Positions 16,493 to 25,677 of a DNA stretch of 50,331 nt are shown here, piece by piece. Below the pieces are notes generated by a model. That model saw only the letters and a program-made list of their open reading frames with translations. It was not told the origin of the DNA and searched no databases. Source of the stretch: Balneola sp. (GTDB lineage Bacteria > Bacteroidota > Rhodothermia > Balneolales > Balneolaceae). A program made the position numbers and the translations under genes. The DNA is taken from NCBI GenBank assembly GCA_028284195.1, contig JANQSE010000013.1, positions 1 through 50,331 of the forward strand. Direction: 5' to 3'. Position 1 is the first letter of the stretch, and the number at the start of each line of letters is the position of its first letter.

Positions 16493-17872
16493 ATGAAACG
16501 TCTTAATCTGTTATCACTTCTGGCTCTAATTTCATCTTCATTATTCCTTTCCGGTTGCTATACTCAATTCAGCAGTATTGATCGTTATGGTTATGAATCC
16601 AGTAGAAATTCTAAGTATTACTCATGGAGTGACGAAGAATTAGCTGAAGCAGGGTATTACTGGGATGATGAAGAACAAACAGTGAAATCGTATATACCTG
16701 AAGAAGAAATCTCGGCTTCGGAATCTGGACTGGTGTATAAAGACTACGAAACAGAGCAATGGTATAAGGAAAGAAATTTTGAAGGAGTGTACTGGGAAGG
16801 TTATGATGATGGGTATGAAGAAGGATACGATGATGCTGAATATGATTACAGGTTTACTTTTGGGCGGTATTATAGGTCTTCTATTCATTCCAGATTTCAT
16901 AGAAATTGGTATCCTTATAATGATTACTGGTATGCCTATGGCGATTACTACTACCCATATTCAGGTTTTAACGTTTGGATAGGATCAAGATGGGGTTTTG
17001 GGTTTAGAAAATACTACCATTTTGATAGTTATTGGGGTTACACACCTTATTATTATGGATATGGTTATCCATATTATAACAATCACTATTATTTTGGTTA
17101 CAGCAATTACTATTACTTTAATAACCATTATAACAATGCCAGGAATTATAATTATGGAGCAAGAAGTAGTGGCCTGACTCAAAAATATAATAACAGATCA
17201 AGTAGATCGAATGTGAGAACAAGAACATCAGACGTTTCGAAACGATCCGGCAGTTCAGGCTTATCAAATAGTAAAAGCAATAGGGTAAGATCCCGTTCAG
17301 GTTCAGGATCTGTAGCTAAAACCCGTAGCGGAAGCACCAGATCAAGAAGTGGAGTTACCCGTTCAAGATCAGGGAATTCTCGGTCGGGTTCTGTAACCCG
17401 GTCATCCGGTTCAAAAAGATCCAGAAGTTCCGGTGTTAAACGGTCAAGTGGTTCTTCGCGCTCTGGTTCTGTAAAACGCTCTTCAGGTTCAAGCAGATCC
17501 AGAGGGTCTAATGTTAAACGCTCAGGCAGTTCATCCCGATCGGGTTCTGTAACCCGGTCATCCGGTTCAAAAACCCGTAGCTCTTCAGGCGTTAAAAGAT
17601 CAAGTTCCAGCAAACGAAGCAGTAGTGTGTCGCGGTCCGGTAGTTCTTCATCGAAAGTTCGATCAAACTCGGGTTCCAGCCGAAGCCGTTCATCATCTGT
17701 AAAAAGCAGATCAAGCAATAAGAATACAAGGTCAGGATCTGTGAAGCGTTCTTCGAGTTCAAACAGGTCCAGAAGTTCTAGCGTAAAACGCTCATCAAGG
17801 AGTTCATCAAGTAAGTCTTCACGATCTTCGTCAAGTAAAAGATCAGGCAGTTCAAAGAAAAGAAAGAACTGA
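16493..17872 (+). CDS. Ser/Arg-repeat lipoprotein with Tyr/Gly-rich middle
   Basis: 459 residues from ATG 16493, chosen because it opens a lipoprotein signal (MKRLNLL...LSGC, Cys about residue 22); in-frame TTG/ATG codons upstream would bury the signal. An acidic region with Tyr and Glu (about 40-120) is followed by a Tyr/Gly/Asn-rich region (about 125-230), then about 230 residues of basic SR/RS-type repeats such as RSGSVTRSSGS. At DNA level a 33-bp unit is repeated exactly (about 17383-17416 and 17539-17572), so the tail expands by duplication. The first part is acidic and the tail strongly basic. It lies after a two-component system and before an outer-membrane barrel. Function unknown; a cell-surface or matrix-binding lipoprotein is plausible. 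Confidence 0.75.
   Translation: MKRLNLLSLLALISSSLFLSGCYTQFSSIDRYGYESSRNSKYYSWSDEELAEAGYYWDDEEQTVKSYIPEEEISASESGLVYKDYETEQWYKERNFEGVYWEGYDDGYEEGYDDAEYDYRFTFGRYYRSSIHSRFHRNWYPYNDYWYAYGDYYYPYSGFNVWIGSRWGFGFRKYYHFDSYWGYTPYYYGYGYPYYNNHYYFGYSNYYYFNNHYNNARNYNYGARSSGLTQKYNNRSSRSNVRTRTSDVSKRSGSSGLSNSKSNRVRSRSGSGSVAKTRSGSTRSRSGVTRSRSGNSRSGSVTRSSGSKRSRSSGVKRSSGSSRSGSVKRSSGSSRSRGSNVKRSGSSSRSGSVTRSSGSKTRSSSGVKRSSSSKRSSSVSRSGSSSSKVRSNSGSSRSRSSSVKSRSSNKNTRSGSVKRSSSSNRSRSSSVKRSSRSSSSKSSRSSSSKRSGSSKKRKN
17383..17572 (+). repeat. Internal tandem-type repeat in the Ser/Arg tail gene
   Basis: Two identical copies of about 33 bases, 156 bases apart, lie within a run of related TCxxGxTCx units encoding RSGSVTRSSGSK. 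Shorter variants fill the region to 17840. The spacing is a multiple of three, so loss or gain between the copies would keep the frame. Confidence 0.75.
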
Positions 17873-17905
17873 TTCTAAATTGCCACTTAAAAGTTTATTG
17901 AATAA

Positions 17906-19444
17906 ATGAAGATGAAGAGATTACTAATTCTCATAGTTGGAGGAGTGTTTTTACCATTCATCTGTTTAGCACAAAATGGTGAATCTCCAATATCCTATAA
18001 AGGTCTTGGAATTCAGCTTAGCACCATTTCATCTAATGGCGATGCATCATCATCAGTAACAAGTTCAGTTGCCTCATTTAATGGCTTTGGGAGCTTTATT
18101 GACAACCCTGCAGTAATGGCTTTAGCTAAAGGCAGCTACTATACCATTGGCTGGATTAGCCAAAATAATTCTCAAACTGATAATTATTTGTCAACTTCAT
18201 CAAATTCAGATTATTTGAATGCAAATTTTGGAAACTTAGGATTGGTATATAAAATCCCAACTAAACAAGGAAGTTTTGTAATTGGGGGTGGCTACAATTT
18301 AACAACCAATGTTCATTATGAATCTTTTCTGGATGCCAGAAACAATTCAAATACCATTACCGATGTATTTAAGCAACAGGAAAGTAATTATAGTGATATC
18401 GCTTTTGATGCATTTGCTGTGGACTTTAAAAATAACACGGGGAATGAACTGGAATCTATCTTTAGGATAGGACTTTCGGAAAACGAATATAGAGGTATCG
18501 ATCAGTTTGCAAATATCAATCAAAATAGAAGCGGGGGAGAGATATCACTATTTCTTGCAACCGAATTCCAAAAGAATTTTTTTGCTGGTATTTCTTTAGG
18601 AGTACATACAGGAAGCATTAAATATGCCCGAAACTTTCAAGAAGTGGATACAAACAATGATTACAATGACGGGGTAATTCCTGCTGAGGGAAGTAACCCG
18701 GCGACCGATATCCAATCCATTGAGCTCATTGATAATATCGACTCCGATTTTTATGGATTTAGTATAAGGGGTGGGGCAGCTTATAAAGTACTTCCTTTTT
18801 TAAATCTTGGAGCGAGTGTGGCGTTACCAATAAAGATTAATGTAACCGAAGACTTTTTCTCCGAAGTTTTTACTGAGTTTGATGATGGCACAAATACAGG
18901 TTCTGATAATTTCTTTGAAGGCTCATTTGATTATAGTGTTACCAGACCGGCTGAGTATAAGGTTGGCGTATCTTTAGAGGATATAGCTGGCTTTACATTT
19001 TCCACATCTGTTGAGTATATAAATTATGGCCAGACACAAGTTGATTTAACAGAAAGTAGTATTTCAGATCCCGTTGAAGAAGCAAACCTTAGAGACAACG
19101 AAAACCTAATTAATTCTCAAATTGATAGTGAGTATTTGGAGGTAATAAACTTTAAAGGGAGTGCAGTTTACAGATTGACTGATATGGTACAGTTAAAAGG
19201 CGGTTATGCTTTCTATCCATCAAAAAGATCGGGCTTAAATAACGATCGATCTGTTTATATGGTTGGGATAAGTGTGCCGGTATCTGAAAATATTTCTATA
19301 GATTTAAGCGGGCAATATAACATTCAGAATGACCGTTCAATCGTATATGATTATACGGATAGTTCTGGCAATTTGATTGAAAATACGATAGATCATGAGT
19401 TGAAAGTTTTAAATATCCTTGGTGGTGTAAAGTTCCATTTTTAA
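17906..19444 (+). CDS. Outer-membrane transport protein, OmpP1/FadL-like
   Basis: 512 residues with an N-terminal signal peptide (MKMKRLLI... ending CLAQ). After cleavage the protein is rich in alternating, aromatic-ended strands, and the DNPAVMALAKGSYYTIGW segment near residue 70 resembles the NPA motif of FadL-type barrels. The C-terminus (KVLNILGGVKFHF) ends in Phe like many outer-membrane barrels. FadL-family proteins import hydrophobic molecules across the outer membrane. It starts 33 nt after the Ser/Arg lipoprotein, so the two are probably co-transcribed. The substrate is unknown; the barrel call is firmer than the FadL call. Confidence 0.75.
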   Translation: MKMKRLLILIVGGVFLPFICLAQNGESPISYKGLGIQLSTISSNGDASSSVTSSVASFNGFGSFIDNPAVMALAKGSYYTIGWISQNNSQTDNYLSTSSNSDYLNANFGNLGLVYKIPTKQGSFVIGGGYNLTTNVHYESFLDARNNSNTITDVFKQQESNYSDIAFDAFAVDFKNNTGNELESIFRIGLSENEYRGIDQFANINQNRSGGEISLFLATEFQKNFFAGISLGVHTGSIKYARNFQEVDTNNDYNDGVIPAEGSNPATDIQSIELIDNIDSDFYGFSIRGGAAYKVLPFLNLGASVALPIKINVTEDFFSEVFTEFDDGTNTGSDNFFEGSFDYSVTRPAEYKVGVSLEDIAGFTFSTSVEYINYGQTQVDLTESSISDPVEEANLRDNENLINSQIDSEYLEVINFKGSAVYRLTDMVQLKGGYAFYPSKRSGLNNDRSVYMVGISVPVSENISIDLSGQYNIQNDRSIVYDYTDSSGNLIENTIDHELKVLNILGGVKFHF

Positions 19445-19483
19445 GAACACTTTTTACTCAAATAAATACCTCCGTAGTTAGTT

Positions 19484-19521
19484 AAGCCTCTTGGTTTTGA
19501 AAGACTTAGAGGCTTTTGTTT
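19484..19521 (+). terminator. Terminator after the outer-membrane barrel gene
   Basis: AAGCCTCT pairs perfectly with AGAGGCTT over a 16-base loop and is followed by T-rich sequence. It lies 40 bases after the stop codon at 19444. The rest of the 19445-19757 gap is AT-rich with no gene visible, apart from the minus-strand terminator at 19704. Confidence 0.75.
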
Positions 19522-19703
19522 AAGGATTAATGCAAGATTATCAAATTAATTTCAAAATTACGTACATCTTATTTTAATAGATTAACGGGCTTTCATTATA
19601 ACCACGTTTTCTTTTCCTTGAATGTTTTAGGAATTCTTTTTTGAGGCAATTTTTTTCGTAAACCCGTGTGCCTGCTGATTTATATTGAGTGAAAGGGGCA
19701 AAA

Positions 19704-19736
19704 AAAATCCCCGCACCAGAAAAGAGCGAGGATTTT
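19704..19736 (-). terminator. Terminator after the OmpA-family lipoprotein gene
   Basis: AAAATCCCCGC pairs with GCGAGGATTTT (one mismatch); on the minus strand the stem is followed by a run of T (A-run at 19701-19707). It lies 21 bases beyond the stop of the minus-strand gene. Confidence 0.8.
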
Positions 19737-19757
19737 AAAAATAGCCAGATTCAGCAG

Positions 19758-20432
19758 TTATTTAATTTCACCTTTTTCGGCAGCCTTTTTAAGCTTTTCA
19801 TTGGCCCAGATTCCGACCTCAACACGTCGGTTTTCAGTTCTGCCTGTTGCAGTGCTATTATCTGCAACAGGAGTCGATTCTCCATAACCTATAATAGTCA
19901 TTCGTTCAGCATCAACACCAACAAATGCTGCATACTCTGCTACAGCTTTTGCACGATCTTCAGAAAGTTTTTGATTGTATTCCTCAGATCCGGTGTTATC
20001 GGTATGCCCTGAAAACATGATGTTTGTGTCTTCATATTTATTGAGGATTTTGGAAAGCTCAGCAATATTTTCCTTAGAAGCATCTTTGAGTTTATAAGAA
20101 TTTACATCGAAAAGGATGCCCGAATCGAAAGTAATTTTAATTCCTTCTCCCACACGCTCTACTTTTGCGCCTTCGAGGTCTTTTTCAAGTTCTCTTGATT
20201 GGCGATCCATATAATTGCCGATTACGGCCCCGGTTGCTCCACCTACTGCTGCACCAATAATAGCACCATTCGTGGTATTTCCTGTAGCTTTACCAATAAT
20301 GGCACCTGCTAATGCTCCTGCAGAAGCACCTATAGCGGTTCCTTTCGCTGTTTTACTAATGCTGTCGCATCCCATAAAAGGCAAAGTTAATAATAGAGCA
20401 AATACACTTAGTTTAGAAAATGTCTTCATCAT
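19758..20432 (-). CDS. OmpA-family lipoprotein with glycine zipper
   Basis: 224 residues. A lipoprotein signal with lipobox FMGC (Cys about 22) precedes a glycine-zipper segment (about 32-75, repeated GxxxG/AxxxG such as GASAGALAGAIIG and GAAVGGATGAVIG) and a C-terminal OmpA peptidoglycan-binding domain (about 105-210) with FSGHTDNTGSEEYN, LSEDRAKAV and GRTENRRVE. Members such as YiaD anchor the outer membrane to the cell wall. It is a single gene with its own terminator. Two adjacent ATG codons (20432, 20429) could start it; the first is given. Confidence 0.92.
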   Translation of the reverse strand: MMKTFSKLSVFALLLTLPFMGCDSISKTAKGTAIGASAGALAGAIIGKATGNTTNGAIIGAAVGGATGAVIGNYMDRQSRELEKDLEGAKVERVGEGIKITFDSGILFDVNSYKLKDASKENIAELSKILNKYEDTNIMFSGHTDNTGSEEYNQKLSEDRAKAVAEYAAFVGVDAERMTIIGYGESTPVADNSTATGRTENRRVEVGIWANEKLKKAAEKGEIK

Positions 20433-20529
20433 GTTAGTTTAATTAATGTTCATAGCTTTAAATTGCATTCGCGAATATAAGTTCTTTTTTTTAATAATTA
20501 GTTAGATCAGTATCAAAAAATCTGATGTA

Positions 20530-23073
20530 TTAAGCCTGATCGCGCAGTATTTCCAAAGGCGGACGGTTATGAATCCCCCTGGTATTTAAAAGTCCGATTA
20601 TTAGTACAAGGCTTATCAGTACAATTATTTCTATCCCAAGAATGGTGAAGTTTGGTACGAAATCGATATCAAAATAGAAATAAGCAAGAAGGGTGCTTGC
20701 ACCTACTGAAAGAGCTAACCCTGTTAAAGCAGCCATTATTCCCAGTAATACATATTCAATGATTTGAATCTTTACAACCTGCTGCTGTTTAGCTCCTAAC
20801 GTTCGAAGTAAAACAGCTTCGCGTATTCGTTGAAACCTGCTTGTAGCTGCAGATCCGGCCAGTACAATTAAACCGGTTACAATGCTGAAAAGCCCAATGA
20901 ATTGAATAACAAAGGTAATTTTATCGATAAATTCTCTCACTGTTTCAAGGATCTGTCCAATATCAATGGCAGAGACATTTGGGTGAGCCTGAACTATTTT
21001 TCTCTGTAAATCGAGAGATGCTTCACGGTTAGCAGTTTTAACAGTAGTGGCAAAAAACTGAGGTGCCGGTTCTAATACGCCAGCAGGAAATACCACAAAA
21101 AAATTGGGTTGCGGAGTATCCCATTGCACAGTTCTGGTGTTGGCAATATAACTTGATATTGGAATGCCCTGTACATCCCACACAATGGTATCGCCTACAA
21201 TTACATTCAAATCTTCCATCAGGTCGGTGGATACTGAAATTGGAACCAGGTTTTCGAAATTATTACCCGGATCATGAACACCAATAAACGTACCTTCGTT
21301 AACGGTTTCTGTAGAAACCAAAGAATCTCTGTAGGTAGAGCGGTATTCCCGATTCAATGCCCATCTGCTTGCTTTTCGGTTTGTATCGGCCAAAAACTCA
21401 GATACTGTTGTATCATTTATTGATTGAAGGCGCATGGTTACTATAGGTACATTTTGTAATACTTCCATTCCATTCTCTTCAATAATCCGGTTTACTCCCT
21501 GGTTTTGATCGTATTGTATGTCATATAAAGCCAGATTTGGCAAACCCTCCTGGTTTCCAAAGTTGATGGTGCCAAGCAGCATATCCTGCGTGAGGTATAA
21601 CGAACTTATTAAAGTAACACCTAAACCAAATGTTAAAAGAAGAGTGGAAGTTTGATTATTTGGACGATACAAATTTGCCAGCCCTTGCCTGGTTTCGTAT
21701 CCCAGGCCGGACGGGGTAAACTTTTTTGCTCCTTTCATAATGAGGAAGGCGATTCCTGAAAGCAAGAGAAGACAAAATACCAGTCCAAGAGTAAAGAAAA
21801 CTGCCGCTGGAACATCCCGGAGTATAATCCATGCATAACCAACAACCGATAACCCAATTAAACCAAAAAGAGAAATTCTTGTTACAATGCCTAGTAACCT
21901 TGAAAGATTGATATCAACACTGCGCAAGGTAAATAGCGGCGATATTTTTCTTACTGCAAGTAATGGAAACAAGGCAAAAACCAAAGAAATAGAAACCCCG
22001 GTTAGGATGCCTATAAAGATTGAATTCCACGATAATGTAAGTGCAATATCAACGGGGATAAAATCCTGTACCAAAACCGGTAGATAGAGCTGAATGAGTG
22101 AACCAATGGCCGCGCCAATACTGGAACCAATAAGCCCCATTACAACTGCCTGAATCAAATAAATACTCATTGCCTGGTTTGAGGAGGCTCCAACACAGCG
22201 CAATACTGCAACAGTACTGATCTTTTGCCGGATGTACACAAAAATGGAGCTGGCCACGCCAATTCCCCCCAAAAGCAATGCGATGAATCCGATCAGGTTT
22301 AAGAAATTGGATAGGTAAAGAATGGCTTCGCCCACTTCTTCCTGCCGTTCTGCAACATCATCATATCTGAAACGGAGGGTGTCATTCATGGCATACAGGG
22401 TTTCATCTACCAAAATGGCATCGGTACCTTCTGCATATTTGATGTAAGCGATGTACTCTAATCTACTGCCACGTTGTAACAGGCCGGTATCCTCAATGTT
22501 TTGCATTGGAATGTAGATACGGGGGCCAAAAAAGGAAGCTGCTACAGGCTGGCCGGGCACATCCTGCAGTGCACCGCCAATTTTGTAAGTAACCAAACCA
22601 ATTTTAACAGAATCTCCAGCTTCCAATCCAAATTGAAGTAGAATGGGTTCATCAACCAAGGCTGTTAATTCTGATTGAAAGGTTTCAGAGGCACTTACCG
22701 GATTGGTTTTCAATTCTCCATAGTAAGGGAATTTGCCTTCGAGTGCCGTAATTTGGGATAGGCGTGTGGTTTCTGACTTTGGGAAGTATGCCATAGAAGT
22801 AAAACTCAGGCCATTAGAGCGCTCACCTCCAAGAGTATCCAGGTATGCTTCTAATTCATCAGGGAAAGGCTCGCCCCGTTCTATTTCCAGGTCGGCACCG
22901 AGTAATTCTTTTGATTGATCGGCAATACTTTCATTCAGGTTTTCTCTGAAAGAACTGATAGCTACTTGTGCAGCAACACCAACAATAATTGCAGCCAGAT
23001 ATAGAAATAACTTTCTGCGATTAGAGCGGGAATCCCGCCAGGCCATTTTAAATATCCAGGTTAGCTTGTTCAC
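20530..23073 (-). CDS. FtsX-type ABC transporter permease (YbbP-like)
   Basis: 847 residues with an N-terminal membrane helix (about 17-40), a large periplasmic domain (about 45-250), two FtsX-type domains of several helices each (about 255-400 and 725-840), and a pair of helices between them (about 405-455). This two-unit layout is that of YbbP-type permeases in the MacB/LolE superfamily, which use the ATPase partner to do mechanical work on periplasmic proteins or lipids rather than to pump a solute through a channel. The start overlaps the stop of the ATPase gene by 4 nt. The divergent neighbour is a tesA-like esterase, the arrangement of tesA and ybbA-ybbP in Escherichia coli. Confidence 0.92.
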   Translation of the reverse strand: MNKLTWIFKMAWRDSRSNRRKLFLYLAAIIVGVAAQVAISSFRENLNESIADQSKELLGADLEIERGEPFPDELEAYLDTLGGERSNGLSFTSMAYFPKSETTRLSQITALEGKFPYYGELKTNPVSASETFQSELTALVDEPILLQFGLEAGDSVKIGLVTYKIGGALQDVPGQPVAASFFGPRIYIPMQNIEDTGLLQRGSRLEYIAYIKYAEGTDAILVDETLYAMNDTLRFRYDDVAERQEEVGEAILYLSNFLNLIGFIALLLGGIGVASSIFVYIRQKISTVAVLRCVGASSNQAMSIYLIQAVVMGLIGSSIGAAIGSLIQLYLPVLVQDFIPVDIALTLSWNSIFIGILTGVSISLVFALFPLLAVRKISPLFTLRSVDINLSRLLGIVTRISLFGLIGLSVVGYAWIILRDVPAAVFFTLGLVFCLLLLSGIAFLIMKGAKKFTPSGLGYETRQGLANLYRPNNQTSTLLLTFGLGVTLISSLYLTQDMLLGTINFGNQEGLPNLALYDIQYDQNQGVNRIIEENGMEVLQNVPIVTMRLQSINDTTVSEFLADTNRKASRWALNREYRSTYRDSLVSTETVNEGTFIGVHDPGNNFENLVPISVSTDLMEDLNVIVGDTIVWDVQGIPISSYIANTRTVQWDTPQPNFFVVFPAGVLEPAPQFFATTVKTANREASLDLQRKIVQAHPNVSAIDIGQILETVREFIDKITFVIQFIGLFSIVTGLIVLAGSAATSRFQRIREAVLLRTLGAKQQQVVKIQIIEYVLLGIMAALTGLALSVGASTLLAYFYFDIDFVPNFTILGIEIIVLISLVLIIGLLNTRGIHNRPPLEILRDQA

Positions 23074-23777
23074 ACTACTGCTTCCTCAGCGGTTTTTGTT
23101 ATATCCGAATCTATTTCGCCGTTTTTAATTTTGATGATCCGGTCACATTTATCAGCGAGCTCTAAATCGTGGGTTACAAGTATGAGGGTTGTTCCTTCTT
23201 TTTCGTTCAACTCAAAGATCAGACGCTCAATATGTTCCCCTGTTTCTGTGTCCAGGTTCCCTGTGGGTTCATCTGCGAATAAAATTTTAGGTTGATTGAT
23301 AAATGCCCGGGCTACAGCTACCCGTTGCTGCTCACCGCCAGAAAGCTGGGTAGGGTAGTGATGGGTTCGGTCGCCAAGTCCCACTTCGGTCAATAATTGC
23401 ATAGCTCGTTCCCGGACTTCTTTTGTAGCTTCGCCCCGAAGTTCTAAAGGCACCATTACATTTTCTAAAGCCGTAAGGGTAGGTACTAACTGGAATGTTT
23501 GAAATACAAAACCCACGTGCTTATTACGAACCTCGGCACGTTCGTCTTCGGATAGTGGGCTTAACTCGGTTTTATTTAAAATAACAGTACCGGAAGTAGG
23601 GCGGTCTAGCCCTGCAGACAGGCCTAGTAATGTAGTTTTGCCACTTCCTGATGGCCCTACAATAGCAGTAGATGTACCTTCTTCAATTTCAAAAGAAACA
23701 TTGTTTACTACGGTAAGAATTTTATCGCCACTTTTAAATTGACGGGTAAGTTGTTGAGTTTGGAGAATTGCCGACAC
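23070..23777 (-). CDS. ybbA: ABC transporter ATP-binding protein (YbbA/LolD type)
   Basis: 235 residues with Walker A GPSGSGKTT (about 41-49), Q-loop VFQTFQLVP, signature LSGGEQQRVAVARAF, Walker B ILFADEPTGNLD and the H-loop VTHD. The sequence is of the LolD/MacB/YbbA class that pairs with FtsX-type permeases. It is the first gene of a two-gene operon, with a 4-nt overlap to the permease. Symbol given by homology to the tesA-linked ybbA; its cargo is not known even in Escherichia coli. Confidence 0.92.
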   Translation of the reverse strand: MSAILQTQQLTRQFKSGDKILTVVNNVSFEIEEGTSTAIVGPSGSGKTTLLGLSAGLDRPTSGTVILNKTELSPLSEDERAEVRNKHVGFVFQTFQLVPTLTALENVMVPLELRGEATKEVRERAMQLLTEVGLGDRTHHYPTQLSGGEQQRVAVARAFINQPKILFADEPTGNLDTETGEHIERLIFELNEKEGTTLILVTHDLELADKCDRIIKIKNGEIDSDITKTAEEAVV

Positions 23778-23921
23778 GATAGATTTTTAAATTAGTTTGA
23801 ACGTTGAACCCGTTTTAGATGTATTTTCATTCCAAAACAAGCAACGATCCCGTACGTTTGTTACGTTCACTTGTTTTAAAAAAATTCTGTGAAGGTAAGT
23901 TGTTTAATTGATAACGGAGAT

Positions 23922-24539
23922 ATGAAAAAAACGATTTTTGCATCAATCTGCTTTTTTTTGATGGCTAATGCTATAGTGGAGGCTCAGGAAAAGAAAACCA
24001 TATTAATTTTTGGTGATAGTATTACAGCTGGTTATGGTATTGAGCCACAGCAGGCATTTCCTTCTTTAATCCAGGAACGAATAGATTCGCTGGGGTTAAA
24101 TTACGAAGTAATAAACGGCGGTTTAAGTGGAGAAACTTCAGCCGGAGGTGCCAGAAGAATTGGATGGGTTATGCAAAGAAATATTGATGTTATGGTGTTA
24201 GAACTGGGAGGGAATGACGGACTTCGGGGGATTGATCTTTCTTCTACAAAAGCGAACCTCCAACAGATTATTGATAAAGCGAAAGAGAAAAACCCGGATA
24301 TGGAAATCATCATCGCAGGGATGCAGGTTCCACCCAATCTTGGAACAGATTACACAAGGGAATTTCAGAATCTGTATCCTGATCTTGCAAAGAAAAATGA
24401 TCTCACATTAATCCCATTGATTCTGGATAAAGTGGGAGGAAGAAAGCAATACATGCAATCGGATCAGATACATCCCAATATAGAAGGACATAAAATTATA
24501 GCTAAGACTGTCTGGGAATTTTTATTTCCGGTTCTATAA
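23922..24539 (+). CDS. tesA: Arylesterase / lysophospholipase, SGNH hydrolase (TesA-like)
   Basis: 205 residues from the ATG at 23922, preceded by a CGGAGA ribosome site and followed at once by a signal peptide ending VEAQ; a GTG at 23889 is in frame but delays the signal. SGNH blocks: block I FGDSITAGYG with the nucleophile Ser, block II Gly in NGGLSGET, block III GGNDGLRG, and block V DQIHPN with Asp and His. TesA-type enzymes are periplasmic thioesterases/lysophospholipases. It is divergent from ybbA, sharing a 144-bp promoter region. A hairpin (CCGGTT/AACCGG) overlaps the stop codon but has no T-run. Confidence 0.92.
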   Translation: MKKTIFASICFFLMANAIVEAQEKKTILIFGDSITAGYGIEPQQAFPSLIQERIDSLGLNYEVINGGLSGETSAGGARRIGWVMQRNIDVMVLELGGNDGLRGIDLSSTKANLQQIIDKAKEKNPDMEIIIAGMQVPPNLGTDYTREFQNLYPDLAKKNDLTLIPLILDKVGGRKQYMQSDQIHPNIEGHKIIAKTVWEFLFPVL

Positions 24540-24651
24540 CCGGCAACATATCTATTCATCTTTTTTCTAATCCTGCATCATTATCCTTGTTACGCAGGTA
24601 TGCGGCCGATACACTTAACATTTTGTTGGTACGGCTTATCCGGGTTGATCT

Positions 24652-25383
24652 TTATTTGATCAAAAAATTGATGGATATATTTGCAGTTATTGAAACCGTT
24701 TGAGCAAAATCCATCATAGATTCAGGTGAATCGAAAAGCATTTTGTTTTCATAACCAGAAACTACTGGTTGATTAATTTGATATTCTGAGTAACCAATAG
24801 TTAAAATTTCTCCGAGTTTTACTCCAGATTGTTCGGAGATGAACCGGGCACGTTCTTTCGCATTTTTTATAGCAGAAGCAAGGGCTTTTTCTTTTCCTTC
24901 CTCCGTTTTTGATGACGAAAAATTACCATTAAATGAATCAAACCCATTTTCAATAAGGGTAATCTGAATTTTTTCATACAAACTAAAATCAGAAAAGCTC
25001 ACACTTACCTGTTGGTTAGTCTGTACGATTTCTACCCGATTGTTTCGGTTATCGTAGTTTGTTCGCTTGTTCATTCGAACCGGTTGAAATCGAATGTTTT
25101 CCTCCTCGATATCAAACCTTTTCAGCAATCCGGCAAGCAGCGTTTCTCTTTGCCTGTGCATATCAAAAGCCTCTTTTGGGGTTTTTGCTTCCGCATTAAT
25201 GTTGATATTAAACACAATTAGATCAGCCGGGATCAGTTCTACCGCCGACATATTTATAGAAAGTGTTCGATTATTTGTGCCTTCTATAGGCTGAGCTACA
25301 GTTTTACAGTTCAAGTTGAAAGTAAAAAAAGTAAAAAGAAAGATCCCTAAAGTAGTTTTGTAAGAAAATAATATGCTCTTCAT
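24652..25383 (-). CDS. SIMPL-domain (DUF541) exported protein
   Basis: 243 residues from ATG 25383; the longer reading frame to 25416 would add a non-signal leader. The N-terminus has a hydrophobic signal segment up to about residue 33. The rest matches the SIMPL/DUF541 pattern: NINAEAKTPKEAFDMHRQR, then QPVRMNKR with a YDNRNNRVEIVQTNQQVSVSF stretch, a helix with KAKERA-like KNAKERARFISEQSGVKLG, and YSEYQ. SIMPL proteins are periplasmic or outer-membrane proteins that assemble into rings in BP26 of Brucella; the general role is unclear. Convergent with tesA; 294 bp separate it from the divergent TonB receptor gene. Confidence 0.85.
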   Translation of the reverse strand: MKSILFSYKTTLGIFLFTFFTFNLNCKTVAQPIEGTNNRTLSINMSAVELIPADLIVFNININAEAKTPKEAFDMHRQRETLLAGLLKRFDIEEENIRFQPVRMNKRTNYDNRNNRVEIVQTNQQVSVSFSDFSLYEKIQITLIENGFDSFNGNFSSSKTEEGKEKALASAIKNAKERARFISEQSGVKLGEILTIGYSEYQINQPVVSGYENKMLFDSPESMMDFAQTVSITANISINFLIK

Positions 25384-25677
25384 GATTAAATAATTGTGAA
25401 TGATAAAGTAAGCCAAATATAGGAAAGCTTTTTTGGGAAGTAATTACAAAATCACTTGTTTGCCCCTTTTTTATTAAGTATTGAGGTAATGATTTAACAT
25501 CAATTTAAGAAAGGCGAAGAAAACAGAGGGTTTTGATAAAGTTTATAAATTATGAAAGTACTTGCATTATCGGTAAAACCAACGTTTCTTTGCTACGATG
25601 CATCATTCTAAGAATATCATCGATGATGTAATAAAAGGCCCAAAAAGCCTCAACAGTAATAAATCAGGATTAGAACA

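Noticed and set aside
17179..17718. Open frame of 179 codons on the minus strand opposite the Ser/Arg tail
   Set aside because: Its Leu/Asp/Glu-rich low-complexity protein is the antisense of the repeat-coding strand; it has no start context and the plus-strand lipoprotein explains the region.
17200..17872. Repeats that might suggest a CRISPR array
   Set aside because: Units are irregular, in frame and encode Ser/Arg repeats; there is no constant repeat-spacer period and no cas gene.
24528..24543. Hairpin CCGGTT/AACCGG at the end of tesA as terminator
   Set aside because: Only six pairs, overlapping the stop codon, with no following T-run.
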